From Acetobacterium woodii (GTDB taxonomy: Bacteria > Bacillota > Clostridia > Eubacteriales > Eubacteriaceae), in NCBI GenBank assembly GCA_016213825.1, contig JACQZP010000036.1, positions 62,001 through 126,000 of the forward strand: a stretch of DNA of 64,000 nucleotides, written 5' to 3'. The notes under the pieces were generated by a model. The model made no database searches. It saw only the letters and a list, made by a program, of their open reading frames with translations, and was not told where the DNA came from. Of the stretch, positions 51,796-60,751 are shown in pieces (positions within the stretch are counted from its first letter, which is position 1; each line of letters begins with the position of its first letter). Position numbers and translations under genes: made by a program.

Positions 51796-53445
51796 TTATA
51801 AATTTGCGAGTTTTTCCTGCATCACCGGGGTCAGCTGAACTACCAGCTCGGCATTATAGGAGCGATTTTCGGTTGGTAATCCGAAAATTTGCTGAGCGGC
51901 CAGCGCATAGGACCGGGATACATCAGCAAAAGATCCTGGTTTAACAGCCGGATCCACATTGGTGGCCAAAATAGAAACGGTGTTATCACTGTTTTTCACA
52001 ATTTCAATGGTTCGGAATTGTTGAGGGAACTCCCGCAGCGACGAGGTTTCAACTTCCCAGAAGCCCAGCTCAGGGCGGGATTCATCTGGTGATTTGAGGG
52101 CGGTTACCATATTCAGATGGCGATGGCCGCAAACCAGTAAAATAAGATTAGGATAGGTATGAAGCTTGGCGAGCAGATCAGTTTCGGTAACGGCCGCATC
52201 GTCGCTCCAGGTCATTAACGCATTTAGTCCGGTGCTTTCAGGCGTGGCGCCAATGGGGATATGGGTGGCCAGAATCATCAGCTTGTCTTCAGCCTGACCC
52301 TGATCCAGTTCATTGACAAGCCAATCATAGCGCTTTGCATCCAGTGAACCGCAGCCAGTCCCATGGGCGCCAACGGGATCATCATCGCTTTGGGTATTAT
52401 CCAGAACAATCACCTTAAGCGGTACCTGTTCGTTTGGTTCGAATGAATAACAGGCGAATCCTTGGGCGGCATTTTCTTTGGTAAAGCCATGACCTTTGGG
52501 CTGAGAGGTCGTGTCAAAAAATTCACTGATCCATTCATTGCGAAGCAGTGAACGGCGGTTGGGATCGGCGGGAACTGTCGGGGCGCCAGCGGGAAAATCG
52601 GCCTCCGGACCCGCGCCAACAATGTTGCCATACTGGGTTGAACCATCCAGCGCACCCATGTAGTAGCCGCGGCTGTTAATCCCTTCGGTGCTGGTGAAGA
52701 TATTTCCCAGATTAATGATGGTATCGCCGACTAAGGTATTGCGAATGTAGTCATCCGGGGGAAACATGCCCATCCAGAAATGATCATGGTTACCGATTGC
52801 CTGATACCAGGGAATGCTTTTATCCAGACCAGCGGCCTGGTAGACATCCTGATAATCATTAAATGGTCCGGGAATAGGATCATCCTTGACACCGGAATCC
52901 GGGGTGATCAGCTGGCCGTCGAGCACATCAATAAACCAGCGCAGTTCATTGTGTTGGGTGCAGTTGCAGTCGTCACCAAGGGAAATACCAAAATTAAATG
53001 ATTTTTTTTGGTGGAGGGCATTGATGGTTTGGACGGCGGCATCAAGCACATGGGTGGTATAAAGCATGATTCCCGAATAGCCGGAGATAACCCCCCATTT
53101 GTAACCATAAAAGGGCACCTGGCCCGGGGATTCTTTATCAGTGAGATGAATATCCGTCATCGTAAAGAAATTAAGCAGTGACGTTGATTGTGCGATCTCG
53201 ACCGCGTTATAGCTGGAATCCATCAGATCCAGTCTTTTTTCATGGGGAATTCCCGGGCCATAGTTCCAGAGGCCATAGCCATGATCGGCATATCGGGTCA
53301 GTGCTTCAATCGGCGGTTTGGAAGAATTAGGTGGTACCGGAATGGGAACAATACTTCGCTCAGCGGTTGTGAAAACCTCAGCATCAATGGGGTAGCTGGG
53401 GTTGGCCGAGCCGCCGGTTAATGGGTCCGTAAATTTTTTGTCCAT
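51796..53445 (-). CDS. TIGR03768-type metallophosphoesterase
   Basis: A 549-residue calcineurin-like phosphoesterase. Metal-site motifs: TDIHLTD, the GDDCN block, GNHDHFWMG, ILATHIPIG and VCGHRHLNMV. Length, the N-terminal extension with YGLWNYGPGIPHEKRLDLMDSS, and the CNCTQHNELRWFIDVLDG block fit the TIGR03768 family. No signal peptide is evident. Monocistronic, with GAGGAGCG upstream of the ATG. Substrate unknown. Confidence 0.75.
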   Translation of the reverse strand: MDKKFTDPLTGGSANPSYPIDAEVFTTAERSIVPIPVPPNSSKPPIEALTRYADHGYGLWNYGPGIPHEKRLDLMDSSYNAVEIAQSTSLLNFFTMTDIHLTDKESPGQVPFYGYKWGVISGYSGIMLYTTHVLDAAVQTINALHQKKSFNFGISLGDDCNCTQHNELRWFIDVLDGQLITPDSGVKDDPIPGPFNDYQDVYQAAGLDKSIPWYQAIGNHDHFWMGMFPPDDYIRNTLVGDTIINLGNIFTSTEGINSRGYYMGALDGSTQYGNIVGAGPEADFPAGAPTVPADPNRRSLLRNEWISEFFDTTSQPKGHGFTKENAAQGFACYSFEPNEQVPLKVIVLDNTQSDDDPVGAHGTGCGSLDAKRYDWLVNELDQGQAEDKLMILATHIPIGATPESTGLNALMTWSDDAAVTETDLLAKLHTYPNLILLVCGHRHLNMVTALKSPDESRPELGFWEVETSSLREFPQQFRTIEIVKNSDNTVSILATNVDPAVKPGSFADVSRSYALAAQQIFGLPTENRSYNAELVVQLTPVMQEKLANL

Positions 53446-53673
53446 TTTAAACGCTCCTCGTATAAGAAATTTTAATGGTCTTATTAGGATATAACAAGAT
53501 CGATTCAGATAGATTCAGTTTAACATACTTTTCAGAAAAAGGTGAAATTTCATAGAGAAATATGAATATAAAGATAGATTTTGAATAATCGTTCATGAAA
53601 AGCGTAAAGCTGCAATTATTGGGTAAGACCATAAAGATAAATCAAGTTGAAGCGAAACGAAGGGAGTAATTCA

Positions 53674-55668
53674 ATGGCAAACAAGTATGCAGCATTATTT
53701 CAGCCGACAAATATAGGTAAGCTTCAGATTAAAAACAAAATTTCAATGGCACCAATGGGGCCGATTGGATTTGCGGATGACAATGGTGCCTTTAATCAAA
53801 AAGGCCAGGATTATTACGTCGAAAGAGCTAAAGGTGGCACCGGACTGATTATTACCGGGATCTGCAGTGTCGATCTGGAGACGGAGGATATGGCGAAGCC
53901 GGTCATCCCCTGCCCGACGATCAATCCGCTGGCTTTTATTTATGCCGGAACCCAGATGAATGAGCGGATCCATGCCTATGGCGCAAAAACCATTCTGCAA
54001 TTAACCGGAGGGTTGGGAAGAAGTGCTATTCCCGGATTTGTCAAAAAACATCTGGCGCCGTCCAAACAGGAAAATCGCTGGGACCCATGCATTATGCATC
54101 GCGAAATGACGGTTGAAGAAATAAATGATGTAATCAGAAATTTTGCGATGTCGGCTGGGGTGGAAAAAGCTGCCGGATTTGACGGGGTGGAAATTCATGC
54201 AGTTCATGAAGGCTACCTGCTGGATCAATTTGCGATTGCCTTCTTTAATAAACGAACCGACGACTTTGGCGGCAGTCTGGAAAACCGCTTACGATTTGCC
54301 ACCGAAATTGTCAAGGCCATTAAAGGCGTCTGCGGAGCGGATTATCCGGTTACCCTGCGTTATAGTCTCAAGAGCTTTATGAAAGGTTTGCGGCAGGGGG
54401 CCTTGCCGGGAGAGGACTTTGTTGAAGTTGGTAAAGACCTTGACGAAGGTATCGCAGCCGCCAAGTTATTGGTCGCCGCCGGATATGATGCCCTCAATGT
54501 TGATGCCGGAACCTATGATTCCTGGTATTGGAATCATCCGCCGATGTATTTTAAAGAGGGCGGCATGTACCGGGAATTTGGCCGGATTCTGAAAAAAAAT
54601 GTGGACGTACCGATTATCCTGGCCGGGCGGATGGATGATCCGGAGATGGCCTGTGAAGCGATTGGGGATTCCTGCGATATTGTCAGTTATGGCCGGCCGC
54701 TGCTTTCAGATCCCTACTATCCAGAAAAGGTCCGACAGGGAAAACTGGACGAAATACGACCTTGTTTGTCCTGTCATGAAGGCTGTCTGGGGCGGATTTC
54801 CCATGGACCACTGTGTTGTGCGGTAAACCCAGAAGTCGGCCGGGAAAAAATTTATGGGATTGTGCCGGCACCGCAAATGAAAACAGTACTTGTCATTGGC
54901 GGCGGACTGGCGGGGATGGAAGTGGCCCGAGTCTGTGCCATCCGGGGGCATGCGGTAACCCTTTGCGAAAAGTCGGATCGCTTGGGTGGCAACCTGATTC
55001 CCGGATCAGTGCCGGATTTTAAGCTTAATGACAAAAAGCTATTGGCCTGGTATGAACGGCAGCTGGAGCTGCTCCAGGTGATGGTTAAGAAAAATACCAC
55101 AATGACGACAGAGAAGATTGCCGGCCAGGGTGATGACATTGTCGTGGTAGCTACCGGATCCCGGCCAATCAGCGGGGATTTTGGTCAGGCCAGAGAAACC
55201 ATTACCGCCAGCGATGCCCTGCTTGGCAAAAAGCCGCTGGGGCAAAAAGTAGTGATTATCGGCGGTGGTCTGGTGGGTTGCGAGACCGGATTATGGCTGG
55301 CCCAGCAAGGCAAGGATGTGGCAATTGTGGAAATGGCGCCGGATATTGCCGGGGGACCACATGGCATGCCCTTTATGAATTACGATATGCTAAAAGATGA
55401 GTTGGCTTTCCATCAGGTAGAGCTGTATAAAAATGCCAAGGTTTCTCGAATGGATAAAGAACGCGTTTATCTCAAGACTGAAGCTGGCGAGGTTAAGCTT
55501 TTGGCAGATTCTGTTATTGTCGCCGTTGGCTATGAGCCGGATGACAGCTTATATCATCAGATTAAAATAAACAGCAAGGTGCCGGTTTATAACGTCGGGG
55601 ACTCCCGGCATGTCAATAACATTATGTATGCCATTTGGGATGCCTACGAAATTGCCCGGGAATTGTAA
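53674..55668 (+). CDS. 2,4-dienoyl-CoA reductase-like NADH:flavin oxidoreductase
   Basis: A 664-residue protein from the ATG at 53674 (AGGGAG upstream). Order: an OYE-like FMN barrel (about 1-370, IKNKISMAPMGPIG, HAVHEGYLLDQF), a 4Fe-4S site (CLSCHEGCLGRISHGPLCCAVNP), an FAD-binding domain (VLVIGGGLAGMEVARVCA) and an NAD(P)-binding domain (VVIIGGGLVGCETGLWLA). This is the FadH/BaiCD/trimethylamine-dehydrogenase architecture. In an acetogen such enzymes may reduce enoates. Monocistronic; specific substrate unknown. Confidence 0.83.
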   Translation: MANKYAALFQPTNIGKLQIKNKISMAPMGPIGFADDNGAFNQKGQDYYVERAKGGTGLIITGICSVDLETEDMAKPVIPCPTINPLAFIYAGTQMNERIHAYGAKTILQLTGGLGRSAIPGFVKKHLAPSKQENRWDPCIMHREMTVEEINDVIRNFAMSAGVEKAAGFDGVEIHAVHEGYLLDQFAIAFFNKRTDDFGGSLENRLRFATEIVKAIKGVCGADYPVTLRYSLKSFMKGLRQGALPGEDFVEVGKDLDEGIAAAKLLVAAGYDALNVDAGTYDSWYWNHPPMYFKEGGMYREFGRILKKNVDVPIILAGRMDDPEMACEAIGDSCDIVSYGRPLLSDPYYPEKVRQGKLDEIRPCLSCHEGCLGRISHGPLCCAVNPEVGREKIYGIVPAPQMKTVLVIGGGLAGMEVARVCAIRGHAVTLCEKSDRLGGNLIPGSVPDFKLNDKKLLAWYERQLELLQVMVKKNTTMTTEKIAGQGDDIVVVATGSRPISGDFGQARETITASDALLGKKPLGQKVVIIGGGLVGCETGLWLAQQGKDVAIVEMAPDIAGGPHGMPFMNYDMLKDELAFHQVELYKNAKVSRMDKERVYLKTEAGEVKLLADSVIVAVGYEPDDSLYHQIKINSKVPVYNVGDSRHVNNIMYAIWDAYEIAREL

Positions 55669-55700
55669 CACTTGAGGCAAATAAAGATTAAGGCAAATAA

Positions 55701-55743
55701 AAATCGATGAAAGTACCGGTAAAAGTACTTTCATCGATTTTTT
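55701..55743. terminator. Bidirectional terminator
   Basis: Perfect 16-bp stem AAATCGATGAAAGTAC with GTACTTTCATCGATTT, loop of eight bases, T run on the plus strand and A run upstream. It serves the convergent flavoenzyme and lpdA genes and touches the lpdA stop codon. Confidence 0.85.
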
Positions 55744-57127
55744 ATTTCCAGTGAATGGCCCGGTTTTCGGTCGCCAGGGCGGCTTCTTTGATGGCCTCGC
55801 CAACAGTCGGGTGAGCATGAATGGTGGAGATGATTTCAGCAACCGTCGATTCCAGCCGTAATGCCAGAGCGCCTTCAACAATCAGATCAGTCGCTCGTGG
55901 CCCCAGAATATGGACACCAACAATTTCCTTATATTTTTTATCGGAAATGATTTTGATCATGCCCTCGGTATCGCCCATGATCACCGATTTGCCGTTGGCA
56001 GCCAGTGGGAATCGACCGATGGAATAATCTTTTTCACTTCCCCGGATGTCTTCTTGAGTCAGACCAACACTGGCAAATTCCGGGGTCGTGTAGACGCAGG
56101 AGGGGTTGGTTTTTTCATCGTAGTTGGCGGTGTGACCCATGGCGTTTTCCGCCGCAACTTCCCCTTGTTGGGAGGCAACATGGGCCAGCATGGTTTTTCC
56201 GAGACAATCCCCCACGGCATAAATATTCGCCACATTGGTCTGCATTTTCGAATTCACAATAATTCCTTTTTTGTCCGTTTCGATGGACGTGTTTTCCAGG
56301 GTAAGTCCCGCTAACTCAGCTTTTCGGCCAATGGCCACCAGCACCTTATCACCGGTAAGCTCGCTGATGGTTCCATTTTGGTTGATTTGAATCGTCATCT
56401 GGTTGTCTTCGGCCTTAATTGATAATACCTGGGTGCCGGTCAAAATTTCAATCCCATCTCTTACCAGTTTTTTTCGTAACATATCCCCCAGTTCGCCGTC
56501 CATCAGGGGCAGAATACCCGGCTGCATTTCGATGACGGTCACCCGGGACCCAAATTGATTGTAAACCGACGCCATTTCCACACCAATGACGCCGCCACCA
56601 ATAATCAACAGATTTTCTGGCACCTGATCCAGCGACAAAGCGCCGGTGGAATCGATGCAGTTGGGATGATCAATGCCGGGAATGGGCGGCAGTGCCGGGA
56701 CTGAACCGCTGGCAATAATAATTTTGTCAGGCTGCAATTCAGCGGTTTTACCGGAAGCTTCCGTGATCAGTAAGACCGTATCATTTAAGAATTGGGCCGA
56801 GCCGCTGATAATAGTGACGCCGTTGGCGTTAAGGAGTCCCTTCACCCCGCCGGCCAGTTTGGTGCTGATTTTATTTTTGTGGGTTTGAATCTTTTTCCAA
56901 TCATAGCCTACTTCAGGAATAAGCAGGCCAATCGTAGCAGCATTTTTAGCCTCGGTCAGCACTTCGGCGGAATGCAGCAGCGCCTTGGTGGGAATACACC
57001 CGACATTCAAGCAGGTGCCCCCCAGTTTTTCTCGTTCAATCAAGGTTACCTGAGCGCCCAACTGAGCGGTGCGGATGGCCGCCACGTAACCACCGGGGCC
57101 GCCACCGATTACGGCAATATGTGTCAT
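55742..57127 (-). CDS. acoL: Dihydrolipoamide dehydrogenase of the acetoin system
   Basis: A 461-residue E3 subunit from the ATG at 57127 (GAAGGTGA upstream). FAD motif VIGGGPGGYVAAIRTAQLG, redox disulfide GGTCLNVGCIPTKALL, NAD motif LIIGGGVIGVEMASVYNQFG, central YAVGDCLG, and the C-terminal HAHPTVGEA catalytic His-Glu pair. It reoxidises lipoyl groups of AcoC with NAD. Last gene of the acoABC-L operon, 23 bp after acoC. Confidence 0.9.
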   Translation of the reverse strand: MTHIAVIGGGPGGYVAAIRTAQLGAQVTLIEREKLGGTCLNVGCIPTKALLHSAEVLTEAKNAATIGLLIPEVGYDWKKIQTHKNKISTKLAGGVKGLLNANGVTIISGSAQFLNDTVLLITEASGKTAELQPDKIIIASGSVPALPPIPGIDHPNCIDSTGALSLDQVPENLLIIGGGVIGVEMASVYNQFGSRVTVIEMQPGILPLMDGELGDMLRKKLVRDGIEILTGTQVLSIKAEDNQMTIQINQNGTISELTGDKVLVAIGRKAELAGLTLENTSIETDKKGIIVNSKMQTNVANIYAVGDCLGKTMLAHVASQQGEVAAENAMGHTANYDEKTNPSCVYTTPEFASVGLTQEDIRGSEKDYSIGRFPLAANGKSVIMGDTEGMIKIISDKKYKEIVGVHILGPRATDLIVEGALALRLESTVAEIISTIHAHPTVGEAIKEAALATENRAIHWK

Positions 57128-57150
57128 GATTTCACCTTCTTTCATAATAC

Positions 57151-58464
57151 TTAAACCAATAGCAGGGCGGGGTTTTCAAGATACTCCGCCAGGCGTTGCA
57201 AGAACTGGGCGGCCAAAGCCCCATCAATGATCCGATGGTCAGCAGTGAGACTCAGGTTCATCAGCGGTCGGATGACAATCTGGCCACCAATAACAACCGG
57301 GGTATCGATCATGGCATCAATGCCCAAGATAGCCAGTTCCGGCTGATTGATAATCGGCGAGAAGGCGGTGATTCCATAGGCGCCCAGATTGGTCAGGGTA
57401 AAGGTTCCCCCAACCAGATCGTCCATATTGGTCCGGCCGGCCTTGGCATCGGCAATGAGGGTTTCCGTTTCAGCTGCAATCTGAGACAGCGATTTGAGAT
57501 CGCAGTTCTTGACGTTGGGAACCAGCAGCCCGGAGTCCAGTCCAATCGCCAGCCCGATGTGGGCATGCGGGTGAAGCACCAGGGTATCATCAATCAGGCT
57601 GCCATTAATATGCGGGAATTCCAGCAGCGTCTGGGCGCTTATTTTCATGATAATATGGTTAAAGGTCAGTTTGAGACCGCGTCTTTCAAATTCTGGTTTT
57701 AGCTTTGTCCGGAATTCTTTCATCGCTGTGGCATCAACCGGACGGGTATAAGTGACCCGCGGCGAGGTACTCCAGCTTTCGCTCATCCGTTTGGAAATGG
57801 TTTTGCGCATGCCTTTAAGGAGGATCACTTCCGGTGCAGCTGCAGCTGCTGAGGTCTCGCTTATCTGTGCGGCCACATCTTTTTTCATAATGCGACCATC
57901 GACGGTTAAGGTATTCAAATCAATGCCAGATTCTTCGGCCATTTTTTTAGCAACTGGGGAAACCGCAATTTTCTTGTTGGATTTTTCAACTGACGTATAA
58001 TTATTGACATCGTCAACGGTGATGCTGCCTTTGCTGCCGGTACCGGTTATTAATCCAAGATCAAGGCCTTTTTCTTTGGCCAGTTTTTTAGCTAGCGGTG
58101 AAGCATTAATCCGACCGCCAGCAGCTTTGGCCGGTGCGGCTGTTGCCAGAACAGTCTCAACAACAACGTCGGCCTGCACTTCATCAGGCGCGCCGCCGCC
58201 TGTTAACAGAGCGGAAATATCTTCATTGGCCTCACCAACGATGGCGATGGGTTCCAAACAGGTAATGGGGATTCCCTCGGCACCGATTATTTTCAGTAAG
58301 ATCCCGGCTTTGGGCGATTCAAATTCATTGGTTAACTTGTCCGTTTCTATTTCACACAGGATATCACCTTCAGAAATCGGGTCGCCTTCAGCGACGTTCC
58401 AGCTTGCAATGGTACCTTCTGTCATCGTCAGCCCGAACTTGGGCATGACAATTAGTTCTGCCAT
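57151..58464 (-). CDS. acoC: Dihydrolipoamide acetyltransferase (E2) of the acetoin system
   Basis: A 437-residue E2 from the ATG at 58464 (AGGAGG upstream). The lipoyl domain is at 1-75 (lipoyl lysine in EIETDKLTNEFES). Two peripheral-subunit-binding-like motifs follow, at about 115-150 (NASPLAKKLAKEKGLDL) and about 160-195 (VSPVAKKMAEESGIDL). The catalytic domain is at about 215-437 (TYTRPVDATAMKEFR; LTADHRIIDGALAAQFL with the active His and Asp). It transfers the acetyl group from cleaved acetoin to CoA. Confidence 0.9.
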   Translation of the reverse strand: MAELIVMPKFGLTMTEGTIASWNVAEGDPISEGDILCEIETDKLTNEFESPKAGILLKIIGAEGIPITCLEPIAIVGEANEDISALLTGGGAPDEVQADVVVETVLATAAPAKAAGGRINASPLAKKLAKEKGLDLGLITGTGSKGSITVDDVNNYTSVEKSNKKIAVSPVAKKMAEESGIDLNTLTVDGRIMKKDVAAQISETSAAAAAPEVILLKGMRKTISKRMSESWSTSPRVTYTRPVDATAMKEFRTKLKPEFERRGLKLTFNHIIMKISAQTLLEFPHINGSLIDDTLVLHPHAHIGLAIGLDSGLLVPNVKNCDLKSLSQIAAETETLIADAKAGRTNMDDLVGGTFTLTNLGAYGITAFSPIINQPELAILGIDAMIDTPVVIGGQIVIRPLMNLSLTADHRIIDGALAAQFLQRLAEYLENPALLLV

Positions 58465-58559
58465 AAATAACCTCCTAGTTTTCTTATCCAACCGTAACCC
58501 CGCTAAGAGCAAGGTTACGGTTGCGTTTAAATACTTATTGAATCAGCTTTCTTGAGCGA

Positions 58560-59534
58560 CTAAGCCATCATGCCCTTAACGGCATTGTAGATATCCAGAT
58601 CATTTGGAAGAACAAAGTTTTCCAGATTGGGTGCGAAAGGAATGGGGGTATCCAGGGCATTGACTCTTACGATCGGTGCATCCAGATTGAAGAAACAGGA
58701 TTCGGAAATCATGGCCGCCAGTTCTCCGGCAAAGCTGCCGCGTTTGACTTCTTCGGTAGCAATAACCACCCGGGTTGTTTTTTCAACGGATTTAAAGATC
58801 ATCTCTTTATCCAGCGGATAAAGGGTTCGGGGATCAATAATCTCAACAGAAATCCCTTCTTGTTCGAGTTTCGCAGCCGCTTTAAGGGCCTCATGAACCA
58901 TTTTTCCGGTGGCCACCACGGTGACATCGGTTCCTTCCCGTTTGATATCGCCGACACCCAGTTTGATCGGGGTGATGACATCGTCCACAGCTCCTTTCAT
59001 GCCATACATCGCTTTATGCTCAACAAACATTACCGGATCTTCGTCATCGATAGCACTGAGCATCAGACCCAGGGCATCCTGAGGCGTCGAGGGATAAACA
59101 ACCTTTAATCCGGGAACATGGGTTAACCAGGCTTCTAAAGACTGAGAATGCTGAGCGGCCGCGCTCACACCACCGCCACCGGGCAAGCGCACCACCATTG
59201 GAACAGAGATATTCCCACCAAACATATAACGCATTTTGGCAGCCTGATTCACCAATTGGTCCATCCCGACGGTTAAGAAGTCGATAAACATCAGCTCGGC
59301 AATGGGGCGCAGGCCGGTGGCCGCTGAACCCACGGCACAACCAATAATAACCCCTTCGGAAATGGGTGTATCCCGGACCCGTTTATCACCAAATTCATCG
59401 AAAAGACCGGCAGTAACACCGAAACAGCCTCCAAAGGCACCGACATCTTCGCCAAATATACATACATTCTCATCTTCAAGCATTCTAATGCGCATTCCTT
59501 CACGAATCGCTTCACCATATGTCATTTGTTTCAT
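58560..59534 (-). CDS. acoB: Acetoin dehydrogenase E1 beta subunit
   Basis: A 324-residue transketolase-like E1 beta subunit: NVCIFGEDVGAFGGCFGVTAGL with the TPP-activating Glu region, RDTPISEGVIIGCAVGSAATGLRPIAELM, and the C-terminal transketolase domain (EIIDPRTLYPLDKEMI). Its start overlaps the acoA stop in ATGA, with GGAGG inside acoA. With AcoA it cleaves acetoin to acetaldehyde and an acetyl unit on E2. Confidence 0.9.
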   Translation of the reverse strand: MKQMTYGEAIREGMRIRMLEDENVCIFGEDVGAFGGCFGVTAGLFDEFGDKRVRDTPISEGVIIGCAVGSAATGLRPIAELMFIDFLTVGMDQLVNQAAKMRYMFGGNISVPMVVRLPGGGGVSAAAQHSQSLEAWLTHVPGLKVVYPSTPQDALGLMLSAIDDEDPVMFVEHKAMYGMKGAVDDVITPIKLGVGDIKREGTDVTVVATGKMVHEALKAAAKLEQEGISVEIIDPRTLYPLDKEMIFKSVEKTTRVVIATEEVKRGSFAGELAAMISESCFFNLDAPIVRVNALDTPIPFAPNLENFVLPNDLDIYNAVKGMMA

Positions 59535-60517
59535 CTTGAACGAACCTCCTCCACAATATCAAAGTAAATATCTTTTACCGCACTGGATAACTCCGGATAA
59601 GCACTGGCATTAGCAAATGCAATTGCTTCGGCAATTTCGGCAACCACTGAATCCTGAAGTTCTTTTAGTTCTTCGGTCGTGACGATTTTGCTATCGATCA
59701 TATATTTTTCAATCCGCGGCATCGGGTCTTTTTTCATCCAGAATTCTTGTTCTTCGGTTGGTTTATATTTGCCGGCATCGCCTTCGAAATGGCCACGATG
59801 ACGGTACGTTTTGCATTCGATCAAGGTTGGACCCTGGCCGCTGCGGGCCCGTTTGACTGCTTCAACGGCGACCTCATGAACAGCGATGACGTCATTTCCG
59901 TCCACAGAAATGCCAGGGATACCATAGGCGGTGCCGCGATCAGCAATGTCTTTGATCGCCTGATGACGGGATTGACTCATGGAGATGCCATAGCCATTGT
60001 TTTCACAGACGAAAATCACCGGCAGTTTCCAGATACTGGCTAAGTTCATCGACTCATGGAAGGTGCCCTGATTGGTTGACGCATCGCCAAAGAAGCAGAC
60101 ACAGACCTGGTCGGTGCCTCGGTATTGGGCACTGAAACCAGCCCCAACAGCGAGATTGTGGCCGGCCCCGACAATCCCATTGGCCCCAAGAATGCCTTTG
60201 GTGGCATCGGCGATATGCATGGAACCACCTTTGCCTTTACAGTAGCCGGTTTCTTTTCCGTAGAGTTCGGCCATCATGTATTTCAGATCACCACCTTTGG
60301 CAATGATATGGCCATGGCCACGATGGGTACTGGTGATGTAGTCCGCGTCATTAAGGGCCTGACAGACACCAGTCGCTACCGCTTCTTCACCAAGATAGAG
60401 ATGAACAAAACCGGGAATGGCACCCTCAGCAAAAAGGTTCATGGCCTTTGTTTCAAATTCCCTGATCCGTTTCATGCGGATGTACATGTCTTTGATAATC
60501 GCTTTATCAAGTTTCAT
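59531..60517 (-). CDS. acoA: Acetoin dehydrogenase E1 alpha subunit
   Basis: A 328-residue TPP-dependent E1 alpha from the ATG at 60517 (AAGGAG upstream; an in-frame TTG at 60550 is less likely). Motifs: THRGHGHIIAKGGD, GKGGSMHIADATKGILGANGIVG, the TPP/Mg site FFGDASTNQGTFHESMNLASIWKLPVIFVCENN, and YRHRGHFEGD. The short length and GILGANGIVG block favour acetoin over pyruvate dehydrogenase, in line with the AcoR gene upstream. First gene of the operon. Confidence 0.9.
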   Translation of the reverse strand: MKLDKAIIKDMYIRMKRIREFETKAMNLFAEGAIPGFVHLYLGEEAVATGVCQALNDADYITSTHRGHGHIIAKGGDLKYMMAELYGKETGYCKGKGGSMHIADATKGILGANGIVGAGHNLAVGAGFSAQYRGTDQVCVCFFGDASTNQGTFHESMNLASIWKLPVIFVCENNGYGISMSQSRHQAIKDIADRGTAYGIPGISVDGNDVIAVHEVAVEAVKRARSGQGPTLIECKTYRHRGHFEGDAGKYKPTEEQEFWMKKDPMPRIEKYMIDSKIVTTEELKELQDSVVAEIAEAIAFANASAYPELSSAVKDIYFDIVEEVRSR

Positions 60518-60573
60518 AAATTCAGTGTTCTCCTTTTTTGTATTATCCAAAGATTTTAGATGACTTATTTAAT

Positions 60574-60590
60574 AACAAGAACTGTGCCAA
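60574..60590 (-). promoter_or_regulatory. Sigma-54 promoter of the aco operon
   Basis: On the minus strand TTGGCAC-AGTTC-TTGTT matches the -24/-12 consensus TGGCAC-N5-TTGC(A/T) except one base. It lies about 60 bp upstream of acoA, and the adjacent acoR encodes a sigma-54 activator. Confidence 0.8.
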
Positions 60591-60664
60591 CGTTTATAAT
60601 TGACCAAATATTTTTTTCAGATGGCTTTATTATGGGGTTTTATTTGGTTAAAGCGTTTTGAGCA

Positions 60665-60700
60665 AATAAAAAAGATACACCATATGTCTTAGGTGTATCT
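60665..60700 (-). terminator. Terminator of acoR
   Basis: On the minus strand AGATACACC pairs with GGTGTATCT around a ten-base loop, followed by a T run. It ends the acoR transcript before the sigma-54 promoter. Confidence 0.75.
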
Positions 60701-60751
60701 CATATTTGCGAATAGATTGTCTCAAAACTGCGAATATTCTCACATTTGCGA
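60698..60751 (-). promoter_or_regulatory. Three AcoR-like upstream activating sites
   Basis: On the minus strand three 14-mers occur: TCGCAAATGTGAGA (60751-60738), TCGCAGTTTTGAGA (60733-60720) and TCGCAAATATGAGA (60711-60698). They lie roughly 110-165 bp upstream of the sigma-54 promoter, the usual enhancer distance, and the first overlaps the acoR stop codon. Confidence 0.65.
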
